A stretch of DNA of 53,716 nucleotides from Marinobacter sp. Lineage in GTDB: Bacteria; Pseudomonadota; Gammaproteobacteria; Pseudomonadales; Oleiphilaceae. A program made the translations under genes and the position numbers. The notes beneath the pieces are model-generated. The model made no database searches, was not told where the DNA came from, and was given only the letters and a program-made list of their open reading frames with translations. Each line of letters opens with the position of its first letter. The stretch's first letter is position 1. The stretch is from assembly GCA_030457765.1 (NCBI GenBank), contig JAKDUK010000012.1, positions 1 to 53,716 of the forward strand. The letters are read 5' to 3'. This document shows, in pieces, positions 9,878 to 18,964 of the stretch.

Positions 9878-11371
9878 TTAAGCCTGGTCTTCAAACCAGG
9901 GGGCACGTGCGGCCATAATAAGCTGCCCTGCACGCTCTTCATCCATACCTTCAATATCAAGCAAATCGTCAACCGATTGCTCAGCCAAATCTTCCATCGT
10001 ACGTACACCCATGCCGGCAAGTTTGAACGCCAGGCCACGATCGATCCCTTCCATACCCAGAAGGTCTTCTGCCGGCTCGGCGCCGTCGAGGGCCTCCTGA
10101 CCAGCCAGGGCCTGATTCAATAAGGCGTCTTTCGCGCGTCGGCGAAGCTCTGACACAGTGTCTTCGTCAAAACCTTCAATCGCCAGCATCTCGTCCATGG
10201 GCACGTAGGCGACTTCCTCGATAGAGGTAAAGCCTTCTTCGATCAGCACACTCGCGAATTCTTCATCCACATCCAGGTGAGCTGTAAAGTGCTCAACCAG
10301 CGTGTTGTGCTCTTGCTCTTGACGCTCGCCGGCTTCTTCTTCGGTCATTACGTTCAGCACCCAGCCGGTAAGATCCGTCGCCAGACGAACGTTCTGCCCG
10401 TTGCGCCCAATGGCCTGGGCCAGGTTATCTTCCGCAACCGCCACTTCCATTGTGTGGCGATCTTCGTCGATCACAATAGAGGCCACTTCTGCCGGCGCCA
10501 TGGCGTTAATAACCAATTGGGCCGGGTTATCGTCCCACAACACTATATCTACACGCTCTCCGCCCAACTCATTGGAAACGGCCTGAACGCGCGAGCCACG
10601 CATACCTACACAAGCGCCGACTGGGTCAATGCGGCGATCGTTGGTTTTTACAGCAATCTTGGCGCGCGAACCTGGATCCCGGGCGGCGCCACGGATCTCG
10701 ATCAGTTCTTCGGCAATTTCAGGCACTTCTATACGGAACAACTCCACCAGCATCTGTGGTGCAGATCGACTGAGGATTAGCTGGGGGCCACGGTGGTCTG
10801 TGCGAATTTCCAACAGTAGCGAGCGAACCCTGTCACCCATGCGAAATGTTTCGCGAGCAATTAAATGTTCTCTAGGCAGCAGCGCTTCGGCGTTGGCGCC
10901 AAGATCAACAATCACGTTATCGCGGGTAACCTTTTTAACAGTACCCGAAACAAGCTCACCCACACGGTCGCGATAGCTGTCGACTATTTTGCTGCGCTCA
11001 GCCTCACGAACCTTCTGAAAGATAATCTGTTTCGCAGCCTGAGCTCCAATGCGACCGAAAGCCACTGACTCGGCTCTCTCTTCATAGGTATCGCCAGGTT
11101 TCAACTCACTGTCGATTTCCTCGGCTTCCTGAAGCGTTAACTCAGTACCCAGCGCAGGCACGGCGTCGTTATCTACGACCAGCCAACGACGGAACGTTTC
11201 GTACTCACCGGTGCGGCGATCAATTGATACACGCACATCCGATTCTTCATCTTCGTAACGCTTTTTGGCAGCGGTGGCGAGTGCCAGCTCGATAGCCTCG
11301 AAAATGACATCTTTCTCGACGCCTTTTTCGTTCGAGACGGCTTCAACCACCAGCAAGATCTCTTTACTCAT
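9878..11371 (-). CDS. nusA: Transcription termination/antitermination protein NusA
   Basis: Binds RNA polymerase and nascent RNA and modulates pausing, termination and antitermination. I start at ATG 11371 ([17 protein letters not shown], 497 residues); an upstream in-frame start would add 11 residues unlike the family. Seen in order: N-terminal polymerase-binding domain, S1 domain, two KH domains ([18 protein letters not shown]) and two C-terminal acidic repeats ending near APWFEDQA. The leader of this operon (11888-12131) has two strong terminators, a setting where NusA could control its own synthesis. Confidence 0.97.
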   Translation of the reverse strand: MSKEILLVVEAVSNEKGVEKDVIFEAIELALATAAKKRYEDEESDVRVSIDRRTGEYETFRRWLVVDNDAVPALGTELTLQEAEEIDSELKPGDTYEERAESVAFGRIGAQAAKQIIFQKVREAERSKIVDSYRDRVGELVSGTVKKVTRDNVIVDLGANAEALLPREHLIARETFRMGDRVRSLLLEIRTDHRGPQLILSRSAPQMLVELFRIEVPEIAEELIEIRGAARDPGSRAKIAVKTNDRRIDPVGACVGMRGSRVQAVSNELGGERVDIVLWDDNPAQLVINAMAPAEVASIVIDEDRHTMEVAVAEDNLAQAIGRNGQNVRLATDLTGWVLNVMTEEEAGERQEQEHNTLVEHFTAHLDVDEEFASVLIEEGFTSIEEVAYVPMDEMLAIEGFDEDTVSELRRRAKDALLNQALAGQEALDGAEPAEDLLGMEGIDRGLAFKLAGMGVRTMEDLAEQSVDDLLDIEGMDEERAGQLIMAARAPWFEDQA

Positions 11372-11425
11372 TGGATTACCCTGCCCTGAAAATAAACTGT
11401 GCATCTACTGAGTTATTCAAATAGC

Positions 11426-11887
11426 TCACTCGAATACCGGAATAATGTTGGCTTTTTCGATGCTGTCGAAGGGAAGTAGATATTCGTGATCGTCAACAAT
11501 CACAACAACATCATCGCCTTCTACAGCTTTTATAAGCCCTTGAAACTTGCGCCGACCATCGAACGCCATACGCAAGCGAATTTGTACCTGATGCCCCACA
11601 AAGGCCTGATATTGTTCAAGCCGGAACAGAGGGCGATCCATTCCTGGAGACGAAACCTCAAGCGTGTATTCTGTCTTGATGGGGTCTTCTACATCCATCA
11701 CGCCACTGATCTGACGGCTGACTTTCTCGCAGTCGTCTACACCAACACCGCTCTGGGCATCGTCTATAAAAACCCGCAGGAGTGATTGATAGCCTCTGGA
11801 GCGGTACTCAATGCCCCATAACTCGTAACCCAACCCTTCCACTACAGGCTGAAGAATGTCTTCCAGTTGTTTAAGCTTGCCTGACAA
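11426..11887 (-). CDS. rimP: Ribosome maturation factor RimP
   Basis: Acts in 30S subunit assembly. 153 residues beginning [20 protein letters not shown], with the typical [10 protein letters not shown] and RVFIDD motifs, the [19 protein letters not shown] segment and the [11 protein letters not shown] motif, then an SH3-like C-terminal domain. First gene of the rimP-nusA-infB-rbfA-truB-rpsO-pnp series. Its start lies 43 bases after the second of two tandem leader terminators. Confidence 0.97.
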   Translation of the reverse strand: MSGKLKQLEDILQPVVEGLGYELWGIEYRSRGYQSLLRVFIDDAQSGVGVDDCEKVSRQISGVMDVEDPIKTEYTLEVSSPGMDRPLFRLEQYQAFVGHQVQIRLRMAFDGRRKFQGLIKAVEGDDVVVIVDDHEYLLPFDSIEKANIIPVFE

Positions 11888-11930
11888 GTTAGGCGGTCTC
11901 CGTTATCAAATTTTCTAAACCCAAAAACAA

Positions 11931-11957
11931 AAAAAGGGCTGTTAATCAGCCCTTTTT
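11931..11957 (-). terminator. Leader terminator 2 upstream of rimP
   Basis: AAAAAGGGCT (11931-11940) pairs with AGCCCTTTTT (11948-11957) across a 7-base loop. On the minus strand it is followed by a long T-rich tract (TTTTTTTGTTTTT). It sits between the promoter at 12126-12154 and rimP, so transcripts of the nusA operon must read through it. Confidence 0.85.
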
Positions 11958-11992
11958 ACGCACCAGGGCCCTTTGTGCCAGGCCCCTTAATC

Positions 11993-12018
11993 AAAAAGCC
12001 CCGAAACCGGGGCCTTTT
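11993..12018 (-). terminator. Leader terminator 1 upstream of rimP
   Basis: On the minus strand GCCCCG-GTTT-CGGGGC is extended by an A-tract pairing with a T-tract (about 11 bp in total) and ends in TTTTT. It lies about 100 bases after the expected start site of the promoter at 12126-12154. It may end a small RNA or act as an attenuator; a 9-bp hairpin (12032-12040 with 12054-12062) precedes it. Confidence 0.85.
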
Positions 12019-12125
12019 GTTGCAAGAACTCGCAGGAAGCTTACCGGTATCCCGCTTCCTGCTGACAGACACCTGGCCTGCCAGAAACCCGACACAAAAC
12101 AACGCCAGGTTCCAATATCCGCCGG

Positions 12126-12154
12126 AGTATAGAGACGCCGAGCGGACTGGTCAA
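12126..12154 (-). promoter_or_regulatory. Sigma-70 promoter for rimP-nusA leader
   Basis: Minus strand TTGACC (12154-12149), a 17-base spacer and TATACT (12131-12126), close to the ideal sigma-70 promoter. Start expected near 12119. It lies just downstream of the tRNA-Leu terminator and directs transcription toward the two leader terminators and rimP. Confidence 0.8.
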
Positions 12155-12163
12155 GGACTGCTC

Positions 12164-12206
12164 AAAAAAACGGCCTGGATAGTTCAAGCCTAGTCCAAGC
12201 CGTTTT
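12164..12206 (-). terminator. Intrinsic terminator after tRNA-Leu
   Basis: On the minus strand ACGGCTTGGA pairs with TCCAGGCCGT (10 bp with one G-U pair), followed by TTTTTTT. It lies 11 bases beyond the tRNA 3' end and would end the tpiA-secG-tRNA transcript before the rimP promoter. Confidence 0.85.
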
Positions 12207-12216
12207 TCTTCTTAAT

Positions 12217-12301
12217 TGGTGCCCAAGGCCGGACTCGAACCGGCACAGCTTTCGCCACTACCCCCTCAAGATAGCGTGTCTACCAATTCCACCACTTGGG
12301 C
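12217..12301 (-). tRNA. leuU: tRNA-Leu (anticodon GAG)
   Basis: The minus strand folds as a class II tRNA of 85 bases with encoded CCA. Acceptor GCCCAAG pairs with CTTGGGC; the anticodon stem CTATC/GGTAG holds the loop TTGAGGG with anticodon GAG; a long variable arm and the T-arm GCCGG-TTCGAGT-CCGGC follow. It starts 7 bases after the secG stop codon, so it is co-transcribed with secG, as leuU is in E. coli. Confidence 0.96.
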
Positions 12302-12308
12302 AATACTC

Positions 12309-12677
12309 TTACTCGAGATCAGGAAGATCAGACTCTCCCTTCTCCGCTTCGCTTTTGGCTGCACCTGCCTCGTCTGCAGGAGCCTGGCGGGATTCCTTAA
12401 CAACAGGAATACCTGCCTCACCTGCAACTTCTGCACGCTGCTTGGCAAAGACTGCCAACGAGAAACTTGTTACAAAAAACACGACTGCGAGCATGGCTGT
12501 TACGCGGGTCAGAAAACTGCCACTACCTTGACTACCAAACACAGTTTGTGACGCGCCGCCACCGCCAAAGGCTGCACCAGCATCCGCGCCTTTACCTTGC
12601 TGGATCAATATCAGACCCACCAGCGCCACCCCAATAACGACGTGCACCACGACTACCAGTGTTTCCATCCAATCCAT
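12309..12677 (-). CDS. secG: Preprotein translocase subunit SecG
   Basis: Small membrane subunit of the SecYEG channel. 122 residues with two membrane segments (about 5-25 and 55-75) and the conserved cytosolic loop QQGKGADAGAAFGGGGAS. The tail is long, Ala/Glu-rich and charged, as in many marine gammaproteobacteria. The start could be Met1 or Met4 (METLVVVVHVV); neither has a strong ribosome site. tRNA-Leu follows at once; tpiA is 24 bases upstream. Confidence 0.95.
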   Translation of the reverse strand: MDWMETLVVVVHVVIGVALVGLILIQQGKGADAGAAFGGGGASQTVFGSQGSGSFLTRVTAMLAVVFFVTSFSLAVFAKQRAEVAGEAGIPVVKESRQAPADEAGAAKSEAEKGESDLPDLE

Positions 12678-12701
12678 ATCGAGTCTCGCGAACCTTTAAC
12701 T

Positions 12702-13460
12702 TTAGGCACCCGCCGGGAAATACCGGCAAATACTAATGAAATCTTTTGCGACCAGCGATGCTCCGCCAATTAAACCGCCGTCTATATCCGGCTCTGCAAA
12801 AAGCGCGGCTGCATTATCCGCTTTTACACTGCCGCCGTAAAGCAGTGAAATTTCTTCGGCCGGGGCACCCATGCTCTTCAACACACCTCTTATGGTCGCG
12901 TGCATGGATTGAGCATCGCTGGAGGTGGCGGTTTTGCCGGTGCCAATTGCCCAAACTGGCTCATAAGCCACCACAATACTGTGCCAATCATCCTGTTTTA
13001 TCAAAGACAAGCCTGAACGCACCTGACTGCTAACTACTGATTCAGCCCGTCCAGATTCTCGCTCTTCCAGGGTCTCACCAACACATACAATGGCCGATAA
13101 ACCACTGGAAACAACAAGCGATGCCTTTATCGCGACCGCTTCATCGGTTTCACCGAAAAGCTGGCGGCGCTCCGAGTGACCTACAAGCGCATAGCGACAA
13201 CCCGCATCTCTTACCATCTCCGAAGAAATCTCTCCGGTATAAGCACCAGACTGCCACTGCCCTACATTCTGAACACCAACGGAAATCTGACCCTGAGCCT
13301 GCTTCAGTACATCCCCGACATAAATTGCTGGAGGAATAACAACAACCTCCACACCGTTATCAAGAGATTCGGCCTCGGACCGAACATAGCCTACCAGCTC
13401 TTCCGAGAGGTCCTTCGACCCGTTCATCTTCCAGTTTCCGGCTACAATCTTACGACGCAT
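12702..13460 (-). CDS. tpiA: Triosephosphate isomerase
   Basis: Interconverts dihydroxyacetone phosphate and glyceraldehyde 3-phosphate. I start at ATG 13460 (MRRKIVAGNWKMNGSK, 252 residues); the longer frame to 13580 adds 40 unrelated residues. Seen: NWKMNG with the active-site Lys, VGHSERR with the electrophilic His, YEPVWAIGTGKTAT with the catalytic Glu and loop 6, and the phosphate motifs YGGSVK and GGLIGGASL near the end. It lies between glmM and secG, as in Pseudomonas. Confidence 0.97.
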   Translation of the reverse strand: MRRKIVAGNWKMNGSKDLSEELVGYVRSEAESLDNGVEVVVIPPAIYVGDVLKQAQGQISVGVQNVGQWQSGAYTGEISSEMVRDAGCRYALVGHSERRQLFGETDEAVAIKASLVVSSGLSAIVCVGETLEERESGRAESVVSSQVRSGLSLIKQDDWHSIVVAYEPVWAIGTGKTATSSDAQSMHATIRGVLKSMGAPAEEISLLYGGSVKADNAAALFAEPDIDGGLIGGASLVAKDFISICRYFPAGA

Positions 13461-13536
13461 ATCAGTTCCCGAATGTAAGGGAGGGCGAACTATACAGCAG
13501 CCCCTCATAACAGACAACCGCCTGAAACCAACAAAA

Positions 13537-14880
13537 TCAGGGTGTTGAATTTTCCACAACCCCTGCCAATTCTTCTGCAATCCGGCAAATATCGTCGGCG
13601 TTTTTGCCCTCCACCATCACCCGAATCAAAGGCTCGGTTCCAGACGCACGCAACAGGACCCGGCCTGAATCGCCAAGCTCCGTCTCGGCCCTCTGAACCG
13701 CTAAAGCGACATCGTCGCGGCTAAGTGGATCAAAGCGTTTTGCCACGCGTACATTGATCATTTTCTGGGGCAGCTTTCTCATGCCCCTTCGTAGCTCGGC
13801 GAGTGTTTTACCAGATTTGCCAAGGGATAACAGCACCTGAAGCGCAGAGACAATGCCATCTCCGGTACTGGTACAATCGCGAATAACCATGTGCCCAGAG
13901 CCCTCTCCGCCAAGCACCCAGTTGTTGGCAACCAGGCGCTCCATAACGTAGCGATCGCCAACTTTGGCTCGCTCGAACGAGATCCCCATTTCTGTCAGCG
14001 CCAGCTCCACCCCTAAATTGGTCATCAACGTACCGACAACACCGCCTTTGAGCCGTTCCTCGGAGAATCGCTGGGACGCAATAACGTACAACAGCTCATC
14101 GCCGTCTACTTCGGAGCCGTCACGATCAACCATTAGCACCCGATCACCATCGCCATCAAAAGCGATGCCCAGATCTGCTCCCGTATCAACAACCGCCTGC
14201 TTCAACGCCCCGAGGTAGGTAGAACCGACATCGAGGTTGATATTGAGCCCGTCTGGCTCAGCACCAATAACAGATACTTGCGCACCCAGTTCACGGAACA
14301 CCTGGGGCGCAACGTGATAGGTCGCACCATGGGCGCAGTCCAAAACAATCTTTAAGTGATCCAGAGTGAGCTCGTTTGGCACGGTGCTTTTGCAGAATTC
14401 GACATAACGCCCCGGGGCGTCTTCCACTCTTGAAGCTTTACCTAAATCGGCCGAACCGCACACTTCGATTGGCCTTTCGAGCCAGCTTTCAATATCTGCC
14501 TCCAGCGCGTCATCAAGCTTAGTGCCCTCGGCCGAGAAGAACTTAATGCCATTATCGTGATGTGGGTTATGGGACGCACTGATCACGATGCCTGCAGATG
14601 CACGGAAGGTACGGGTAAGATAAGCAATGGCAGGGGTTGGCATGGGCCCCAATAGTTTTACATCTACTCCCGCTGCAGACAGCCCTGCCTCCAGCGCTGA
14701 TTCAAACATGTAACCGGACAACCGGGTATCTTTGCCGATCAACACACTGTTGCGCTGACCTGCTTTCTTAAAAGCCTGTCCCGCGGCCCATCCCAGATGC
14801 AACATAAATTCCGGCGTGATGGGGTGCTCACCCACCCGGCCGCGAATGCCATCTGTGCCAAAATATTTTCTTCCTGCCAT
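13537..14880 (-). CDS. glmM: Phosphoglucosamine mutase
   Basis: Converts glucosamine 6-phosphate to glucosamine 1-phosphate for peptidoglycan and LPS. 447 residues starting [14 protein letters not shown] at ATG 14880; an AGGAGG site lies 7 bases upstream. The phosphoserine loop [12 protein letters not shown] puts the active Ser at 103, the metal loop is DGDGDR, the sugar loop is GEGSGH and the phosphate-binding loop is [12 protein letters not shown]. The ATG overlaps the folP stop (TGATG). Confidence 0.98.
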   Translation of the reverse strand: MAGRKYFGTDGIRGRVGEHPITPEFMLHLGWAAGQAFKKAGQRNSVLIGKDTRLSGYMFESALEAGLSAAGVDVKLLGPMPTPAIAYLTRTFRASAGIVISASHNPHHDNGIKFFSAEGTKLDDALEADIESWLERPIEVCGSADLGKASRVEDAPGRYVEFCKSTVPNELTLDHLKIVLDCAHGATYHVAPQVFRELGAQVSVIGAEPDGLNINLDVGSTYLGALKQAVVDTGADLGIAFDGDGDRVLMVDRDGSEVDGDELLYVIASQRFSEERLKGGVVGTLMTNLGVELALTEMGISFERAKVGDRYVMERLVANNWVLGGEGSGHMVIRDCTSTGDGIVSALQVLLSLGKSGKTLAELRRGMRKLPQKMINVRVAKRFDPLSRDDVALAVQRAETELGDSGRVLLRASGTEPLIRVMVEGKNADDICRIAEELAGVVENSTP

Positions 14881-15710
14881 CAAACTGCCTCCTTTACGGC
14901 CATCGCAACCCTGATGGCATCTACGGTTTCCCTAACATCGTGCGCGCGGACAATGCTGGCACCCTTCATTGCAGATATTGTCGCGGCCGCGAGGCTCGCC
15001 GGCAACCTTTCATTAAGATCCCTGCCGGTGATATGACCGAGCATGGACTTTCTGGACATACCCACCAACAGAGGGTGCCCCAATGCTTGAAGCTGATCCA
15101 ACGATGCCAGCAACCGAAGATTATGCTCAAGCGTTTTACCAAACCCGAAGCCGGGATCCAAAATAATATTCTGAGCATCAACGCCGGCCTGGATGGCAGC
15201 ACGGACTCGATGGGTTAAAAACTCACCAACTTCTCGCAACACATTTTGGTATTCGGGCTGATCCTGCATGTTCTCTGGCTCACCCTGAATATGCATGATA
15301 CAAACTGGCACACCGGCATTTGCGGCGGCCGCCATGGCGCCGTCCCGACCTAACGCTCGCACATCATTAATCAAACCTGCGCCAAGCTCTACCGCCTGAG
15401 ACATCACCTCGGGAGTACTGGTATCTACGGACACAATGACGTCTAACTCCCGCCCTATCGTCTCTACCACCGGGCAAACCCGGTCCAGCTCTTCCTGAAC
15501 GGACACCTTGGCAGCACCTGGTCGTGTGGACTCACCACCCACATCCACAAACGTCGCGCCATCGGCCACCATCTGGCGGGCTTGTAACAATGCTGCATCT
15601 TGCTGGTTGAAGCGCCCACCATCCGAAAACGAGTCTGGCGTTACATTGAGCACACCCATCACATGACTGCGAGACATATCCAACACTTGCCCGCGAAATT
15701 TCATTTTCAT
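14880..15710 (-). CDS. folP: Dihydropteroate synthase
   Basis: Joins 6-hydroxymethyl-dihydropterin diphosphate to p-aminobenzoate in folate synthesis; the sulfonamide target. 276 residues with the signature [16 protein letters not shown], the GGESTRPGA motif, [20 protein letters not shown] and [10 protein letters not shown]. The first Met (15710) or the third residue, also Met, may start the protein; no strong ribosome site is seen for either. It precedes glmM with stop and start overlapping. The ftsH terminator lies upstream, so folP-glmM may have a promoter of its own or depend on read-through. Confidence 0.97.
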   Translation of the reverse strand: MKMKFRGQVLDMSRSHVMGVLNVTPDSFSDGGRFNQQDAALLQARQMVADGATFVDVGGESTRPGAAKVSVQEELDRVCPVVETIGRELDVIVSVDTSTPEVMSQAVELGAGLINDVRALGRDGAMAAAANAGVPVCIMHIQGEPENMQDQPEYQNVLREVGEFLTHRVRAAIQAGVDAQNIILDPGFGFGKTLEHNLRLLASLDQLQALGHPLLVGMSRKSMLGHITGRDLNERLPASLAAATISAMKGASIVRAHDVRETVDAIRVAMAVKEAV

Positions 15711-15770
15711 AACAAGTCATACCTAAGCAATCGGGACAGGAATCCGGGAAACAGCATTTAGCAAAAACAA

Positions 15771-15795
15771 ACGCCGCCCCTATTCAGGGCGGCGT
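15771..15795 (-). terminator. Intrinsic terminator after ftsH
   Basis: ACGCCGCCC (15771-15779) pairs perfectly with GGGCGGCGT (15787-15795). On the minus strand it is followed by TTTGTTTTT. It lies 33 bases beyond the ftsH stop, separating ftsH from folP. Confidence 0.88.
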
Positions 15796-15827
15796 AGAGT
15801 AAGCTGGATAGCCTGAAACCAGGGAGT

Positions 15828-17765
15828 TTAGTGCTCTCCGGCTGGCCGGCCAACATCTGGCCGGCGACCATCGTCAGCGGGGTTAGCAGACGACCCGGCA
15901 TCGTCGGCTTTAACGCCGCCGGTTGGCCCGCTGTCACCCCAGCCTTTTGGCGGGCGTGGCGTGCGGTTTTCCATGATGTCATCAATCTGATGGCGGTCGA
16001 TGGTTTCGTACTTCATCAACGCCTCGGCCATCACGTCCAGCTTATCGCGATTATCGACCAGAATCTGCCTCGCCTTCTCATAACAGGTATCAATAATATT
16101 GCGAACTTCTTCGTCAATACGTTGTGCTGTTTCCGGCGAGTACACTGTTTGCGACTGGCCAGCGGAGCGGCCGATAAACGGCTCTTCGCTGTCGGTATCG
16201 TACTGCAGCGGCCCAAGTTTCTCAGACAGACCCCAACGAGTCACCATGTTGCGAGCCAGACTGGTAGCTCGTTCGATGTCATTCGAAGCACCCGTGGTCA
16301 CACCATCAAAACCGAGAGTGAGCTCTTCCGCAATTCGGCCACCAAACAGACTGCAAATTGAGCTGATCAAAAAGCGCTTACTGTGGCTGTACTTATCTTC
16401 CTCAGGCAGGAACATTGTTACACCCAAGGCACGGCCACGGGGAATAATACTCACCTTGTAAACGGGATCGTGCTCCGGCATCAACCGGCCCACAATGGCG
16501 TGGCCAGACTCGTGATAAGCGGTATTCTGCTTTTCTTTCTCACTCATCACCATGGATTTGCGCTCGGCACCCATCATGATTTTGTCTTTAGCCAGCTCGA
16601 ACTCTTCCATAGACACCAAACGCTGATTACGGCGAGCGGCAAACAGTGCCGCTTCGTTAACCAGGTTGGCCAGATCGGCACCGGAAAAGCCCGGTGTACC
16701 GCGCGCAATGAAAGCAGGCTCTACGTTTTCGTCCAGAGGCACTTTTTTCATGTGCACTTTTAGAATTTGCTCACGGCCGACAATATCGGGCAAACCAACA
16801 ACAACCTGGCGGTCGAAACGACCCGGGCGCAACAGTGCCGGGTCAAGAACGTCTGGGCGGTTGGTGGCAGCAATAACGATAACGCCTTCATTACCCTCAA
16901 AGCCGTCCATTTCAACCAGCAGCGCGTTCAGAGTCTGCTCACGCTCATCGTGACCACCACCCATACCGGCACCACGATGGCGACCGACCGCGTCGATTTC
17001 GTCGATAAAGATAATGCAGGGGCTCTGTTTTTTGGCTTGCTCGAACATGTCACGCACGCGAGATGCGCCCACACCTACGAACATTTCCACGAAGTCGGAA
17101 CCGGAAATCGAGAAGAACGGAACTTTAGCTTCACCCGCGATCGCTTTGGCGAGCAAGGTTTTACCGGTACCCGGCTGCCCCACCATCAAAACACCTTTAG
17201 GAATGCTGCCACCAAGACGCTGGAACTTGCTGGGATCCCGAAGGAAATCCACCAGCTCCTTAACATCTTCTTTGGCCTCATCCACACCGGCTACGTCGCC
17301 AAACGTGGTTTTGATTTGATCCTCACTCATCAGCTTGGCTTTGCTTTTGCCGAACGACATAGGGCCTTTGCCGCCACCGCCGCCTTGCATTTGTCGCATG
17401 AAGAACACGAATAACGCAATGATGATAAGGATTGGGAAAGCCGCAACAAGCAGCTGCGTCCAAAGGCTCTGGCGCTCCGGCTCTTTGCCGATCACCTCCA
17501 CCTTGTTCGCCAGCAGATCATCCATCAGCTTGTTATCCGACACCTGGGGACGGATTGTCTCAAACTGTGAGCCATCGCCACGAGTGCCCTGGATTTCCAG
17601 GCCATCAATAGTGACTTTGTTGACTCGGCCCTGCTGAACCATTTCAACGAATTGAGAGTAATTGACTTGCTGCCCGCTGGTGGTGGGAGAAAAGTTCTGA
17701 AACACCATCAACAGTACTGCGGCTATTATAAGCCAGAGAACCAGATTTTTTGCCATATCGTTCAA
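15828..17765 (-). CDS. ftsH: ATP-dependent zinc metalloprotease FtsH
   Basis: Inner-membrane AAA+ protease that degrades membrane proteins, LpxC and the heat-shock sigma factor. Two N-terminal membrane segments (about 5-25 and 108-128), Walker A GQPGTGKT, Walker [14 protein letters not shown] region and the zinc motif HESGH. The frame begins [11 protein letters not shown]: a TTG at 17765 with AGGTGA 6 bases upstream, or the ATG at 17756. The ribosome-site spacing favours TTG. In Pseudomonas rlmE lies just upstream; it is missing here. Confidence 0.97.
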   Translation of the reverse strand: MNDMAKNLVLWLIIAAVLLMVFQNFSPTTSGQQVNYSQFVEMVQQGRVNKVTIDGLEIQGTRGDGSQFETIRPQVSDNKLMDDLLANKVEVIGKEPERQSLWTQLLVAAFPILIIIALFVFFMRQMQGGGGGKGPMSFGKSKAKLMSEDQIKTTFGDVAGVDEAKEDVKELVDFLRDPSKFQRLGGSIPKGVLMVGQPGTGKTLLAKAIAGEAKVPFFSISGSDFVEMFVGVGASRVRDMFEQAKKQSPCIIFIDEIDAVGRHRGAGMGGGHDEREQTLNALLVEMDGFEGNEGVIVIAATNRPDVLDPALLRPGRFDRQVVVGLPDIVGREQILKVHMKKVPLDENVEPAFIARGTPGFSGADLANLVNEAALFAARRNQRLVSMEEFELAKDKIMMGAERKSMVMSEKEKQNTAYHESGHAIVGRLMPEHDPVYKVSIIPRGRALGVTMFLPEEDKYSHSKRFLISSICSLFGGRIAEELTLGFDGVTTGASNDIERATSLARNMVTRWGLSEKLGPLQYDTDSEEPFIGRSAGQSQTVYSPETAQRIDEEVRNIIDTCYEKARQILVDNRDKLDVMAEALMKYETIDRHQIDDIMENRTPRPPKGWGDSGPTGGVKADDAGSSANPADDGRRPDVGRPAGEH

Positions 17766-18086
17766 GGATCATCACCTGTGAATTGAAGAGCGCACCTGCG
17801 AGGGAACCACTCTTTTAGGACACCTTACACCAATTGTACGCCTATCCACCAGAAACGGCCCAACCGTATCGGCCACAGAAAAACGTAGCTGCGGATCCAC
17901 CTGTAGTCGCTTATGAACGCCGGATAAACCCCCATGTTACTTGTATGTGGGCTCCATCTCGGAAATTACAACGTCTGCAAGGTGATCTGTATGCAAGGTT
18001 GTCTGTTACAATTCGCCGATTATACGACGTTGCCAGCGAATATGCCGCTGACCTTTTGTTAATTGCATCGATAAAGAGATTACATC
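17766..18086. other. Divergent ftsH/yhbY spacer without rlmE
   Basis: 321 bases with no recognisable gene. Read on the minus strand in all frames it shows no trace of the rRNA methyltransferase RlmE that usually lies here. A 16-base unit is imperfectly repeated in tandem near 17974-18005 (TGCAAGGTGATCTGTA / TGCAAGGTTGTCTGTT). A plausible rightward promoter for yhbY, TTGTCT-N16-TATACG, lies at 17999-18026. No convincing sigma-32 site for ftsH was found. Confidence 0.6.
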
Positions 18087-18398
18087 ATGAGCCTTTCACC
18101 GGAACAGCGCCGGGAATACCGGGCCATCGCCCATAACCTGAAGCCCGTCATCATTGTGGGTGACAAGGGCCTGACCGAAAACCTGCAGGAAGAACTTGAG
18201 CGAGCCCTGAACGACCACGAGCTTATTAAAATTAAAGTGGCGAGTCAGGATCGGGAAACACGCCAGGAAGCGGTGAGCGCCCTGTGTGAATCCAGCGGTG
18301 CCGAGGTGGTACAGACAATAGGTAAAATCGCGGTCATTTTGCGTAGAGCCAAAAAGCCTAATCCTAAACTGTCCAACCTGCTACGCCACAAAAACTAA
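18087..18398 (+). CDS. yhbY: YhbY family ribosome assembly RNA-binding protein
   Basis: 103 residues of the CRM/CRS1-YhbY fold, which binds pre-50S particles. Seen: the HNLKPVIIVGDKGLTENL start with the GxxG-type loop, LIKIKV and the C-terminal strand VVQTIGKIAVILRRAKK. It is divergent from ftsH and convergent with greA, as in Pseudomonas, and shares a bidirectional terminator with greA. Confidence 0.93.
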   Translation: MSLSPEQRREYRAIAHNLKPVIIVGDKGLTENLQEELERALNDHELIKIKVASQDRETRQEAVSALCESSGAEVVQTIGKIAVILRRAKKPNPKLSNLLRHKN

Positions 18399-18418
18399 CG
18401 CTCGCCAAACATTTGCGA

Positions 18419-18456
18419 CAAAAATCCGGCTGAGCCAAGCGCAGCCGGTTTTTATT
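18419..18456. terminator. Bidirectional terminator between yhbY and greA
   Basis: CCGGCTG (18426-18432) pairs with CAGCCGG (18442-18448), with an A-run before and TTTTTATT after, so it can act on both converging transcripts. Confidence 0.88.
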
Positions 18457-18480
18457 TGCCTCACGCTAGTGCCGCAAACG

Positions 18481-18960
18481 TCAGATGTATTCCACCTTTT
18501 CGATTTCATACTCAACTGTGCCGGAAGGCACACGGATAGCAACAACATCGTCTTCAAACTTCCCCACCAACGCACGAGCGATGGGTGAAGAAATAGACAA
18601 CTTGCCTAACTTGATATCTGCTTCGTCTTCGCCAACGATTTTGTAGACTACTTGCTCGTCGGTATCCATGTTCATCAGATGAACAGTGGTGCCGAAAATC
18701 ACTCTGCCGGTATTTTCCATGGTGGTGACATCAATCACCTGAACGGCTGAGAGCTTTCCTTCAATTTCCTGAATACGGCCCTCAATAAAACTCTGCTGTT
18801 CACGGGCAGCGTGGTATTCGGCATTTTCTTTCAGGTCGCCATGCTCCCGGGCATCTGAAATCGCGGCAATCACACGAGGGCGATCTTCGGACTTCAGCTT
18901 CTGCAGCTCCTCACGAAGACAGGCCTCGCCCGCAGTTGTCATAGGTACTCTTTCACTCAT
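18481..18960 (-). CDS. greA: Transcription elongation factor GreA
   Basis: Stimulates cleavage of backtracked RNA by RNA polymerase. 159 residues from ATG 18960 ([19 protein letters not shown]); an upstream frame extension of 19 residues overlaps carB and is not GreA-like. The N-terminal coiled coil holds the acidic tip ([20 protein letters not shown]) and the C-terminal FKBP-like domain ends with [13 protein letters not shown]. The start lies 4 bases after the carB stop, so it is the third gene of carA-carB-greA. Confidence 0.97.
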   Translation of the reverse strand: MSERVPMTTAGEACLREELQKLKSEDRPRVIAAISDAREHGDLKENAEYHAAREQQSFIEGRIQEIEGKLSAVQVIDVTTMENTGRVIFGTTVHLMNMDTDEQVVYKIVGEDEADIKLGKLSISSPIARALVGKFEDDVVAIRVPSGTVEYEIEKVEYI

Positions 18961-18964
18961 AATC

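Noticed and set aside
18426..18448. GAGCCAAGCG in the yhbY/greA terminator as a further copy of the ANGGAN element
   Set aside because: The ten bases also occur in copy 1, but here they form only the loop of a terminator; no GGA loop is present.
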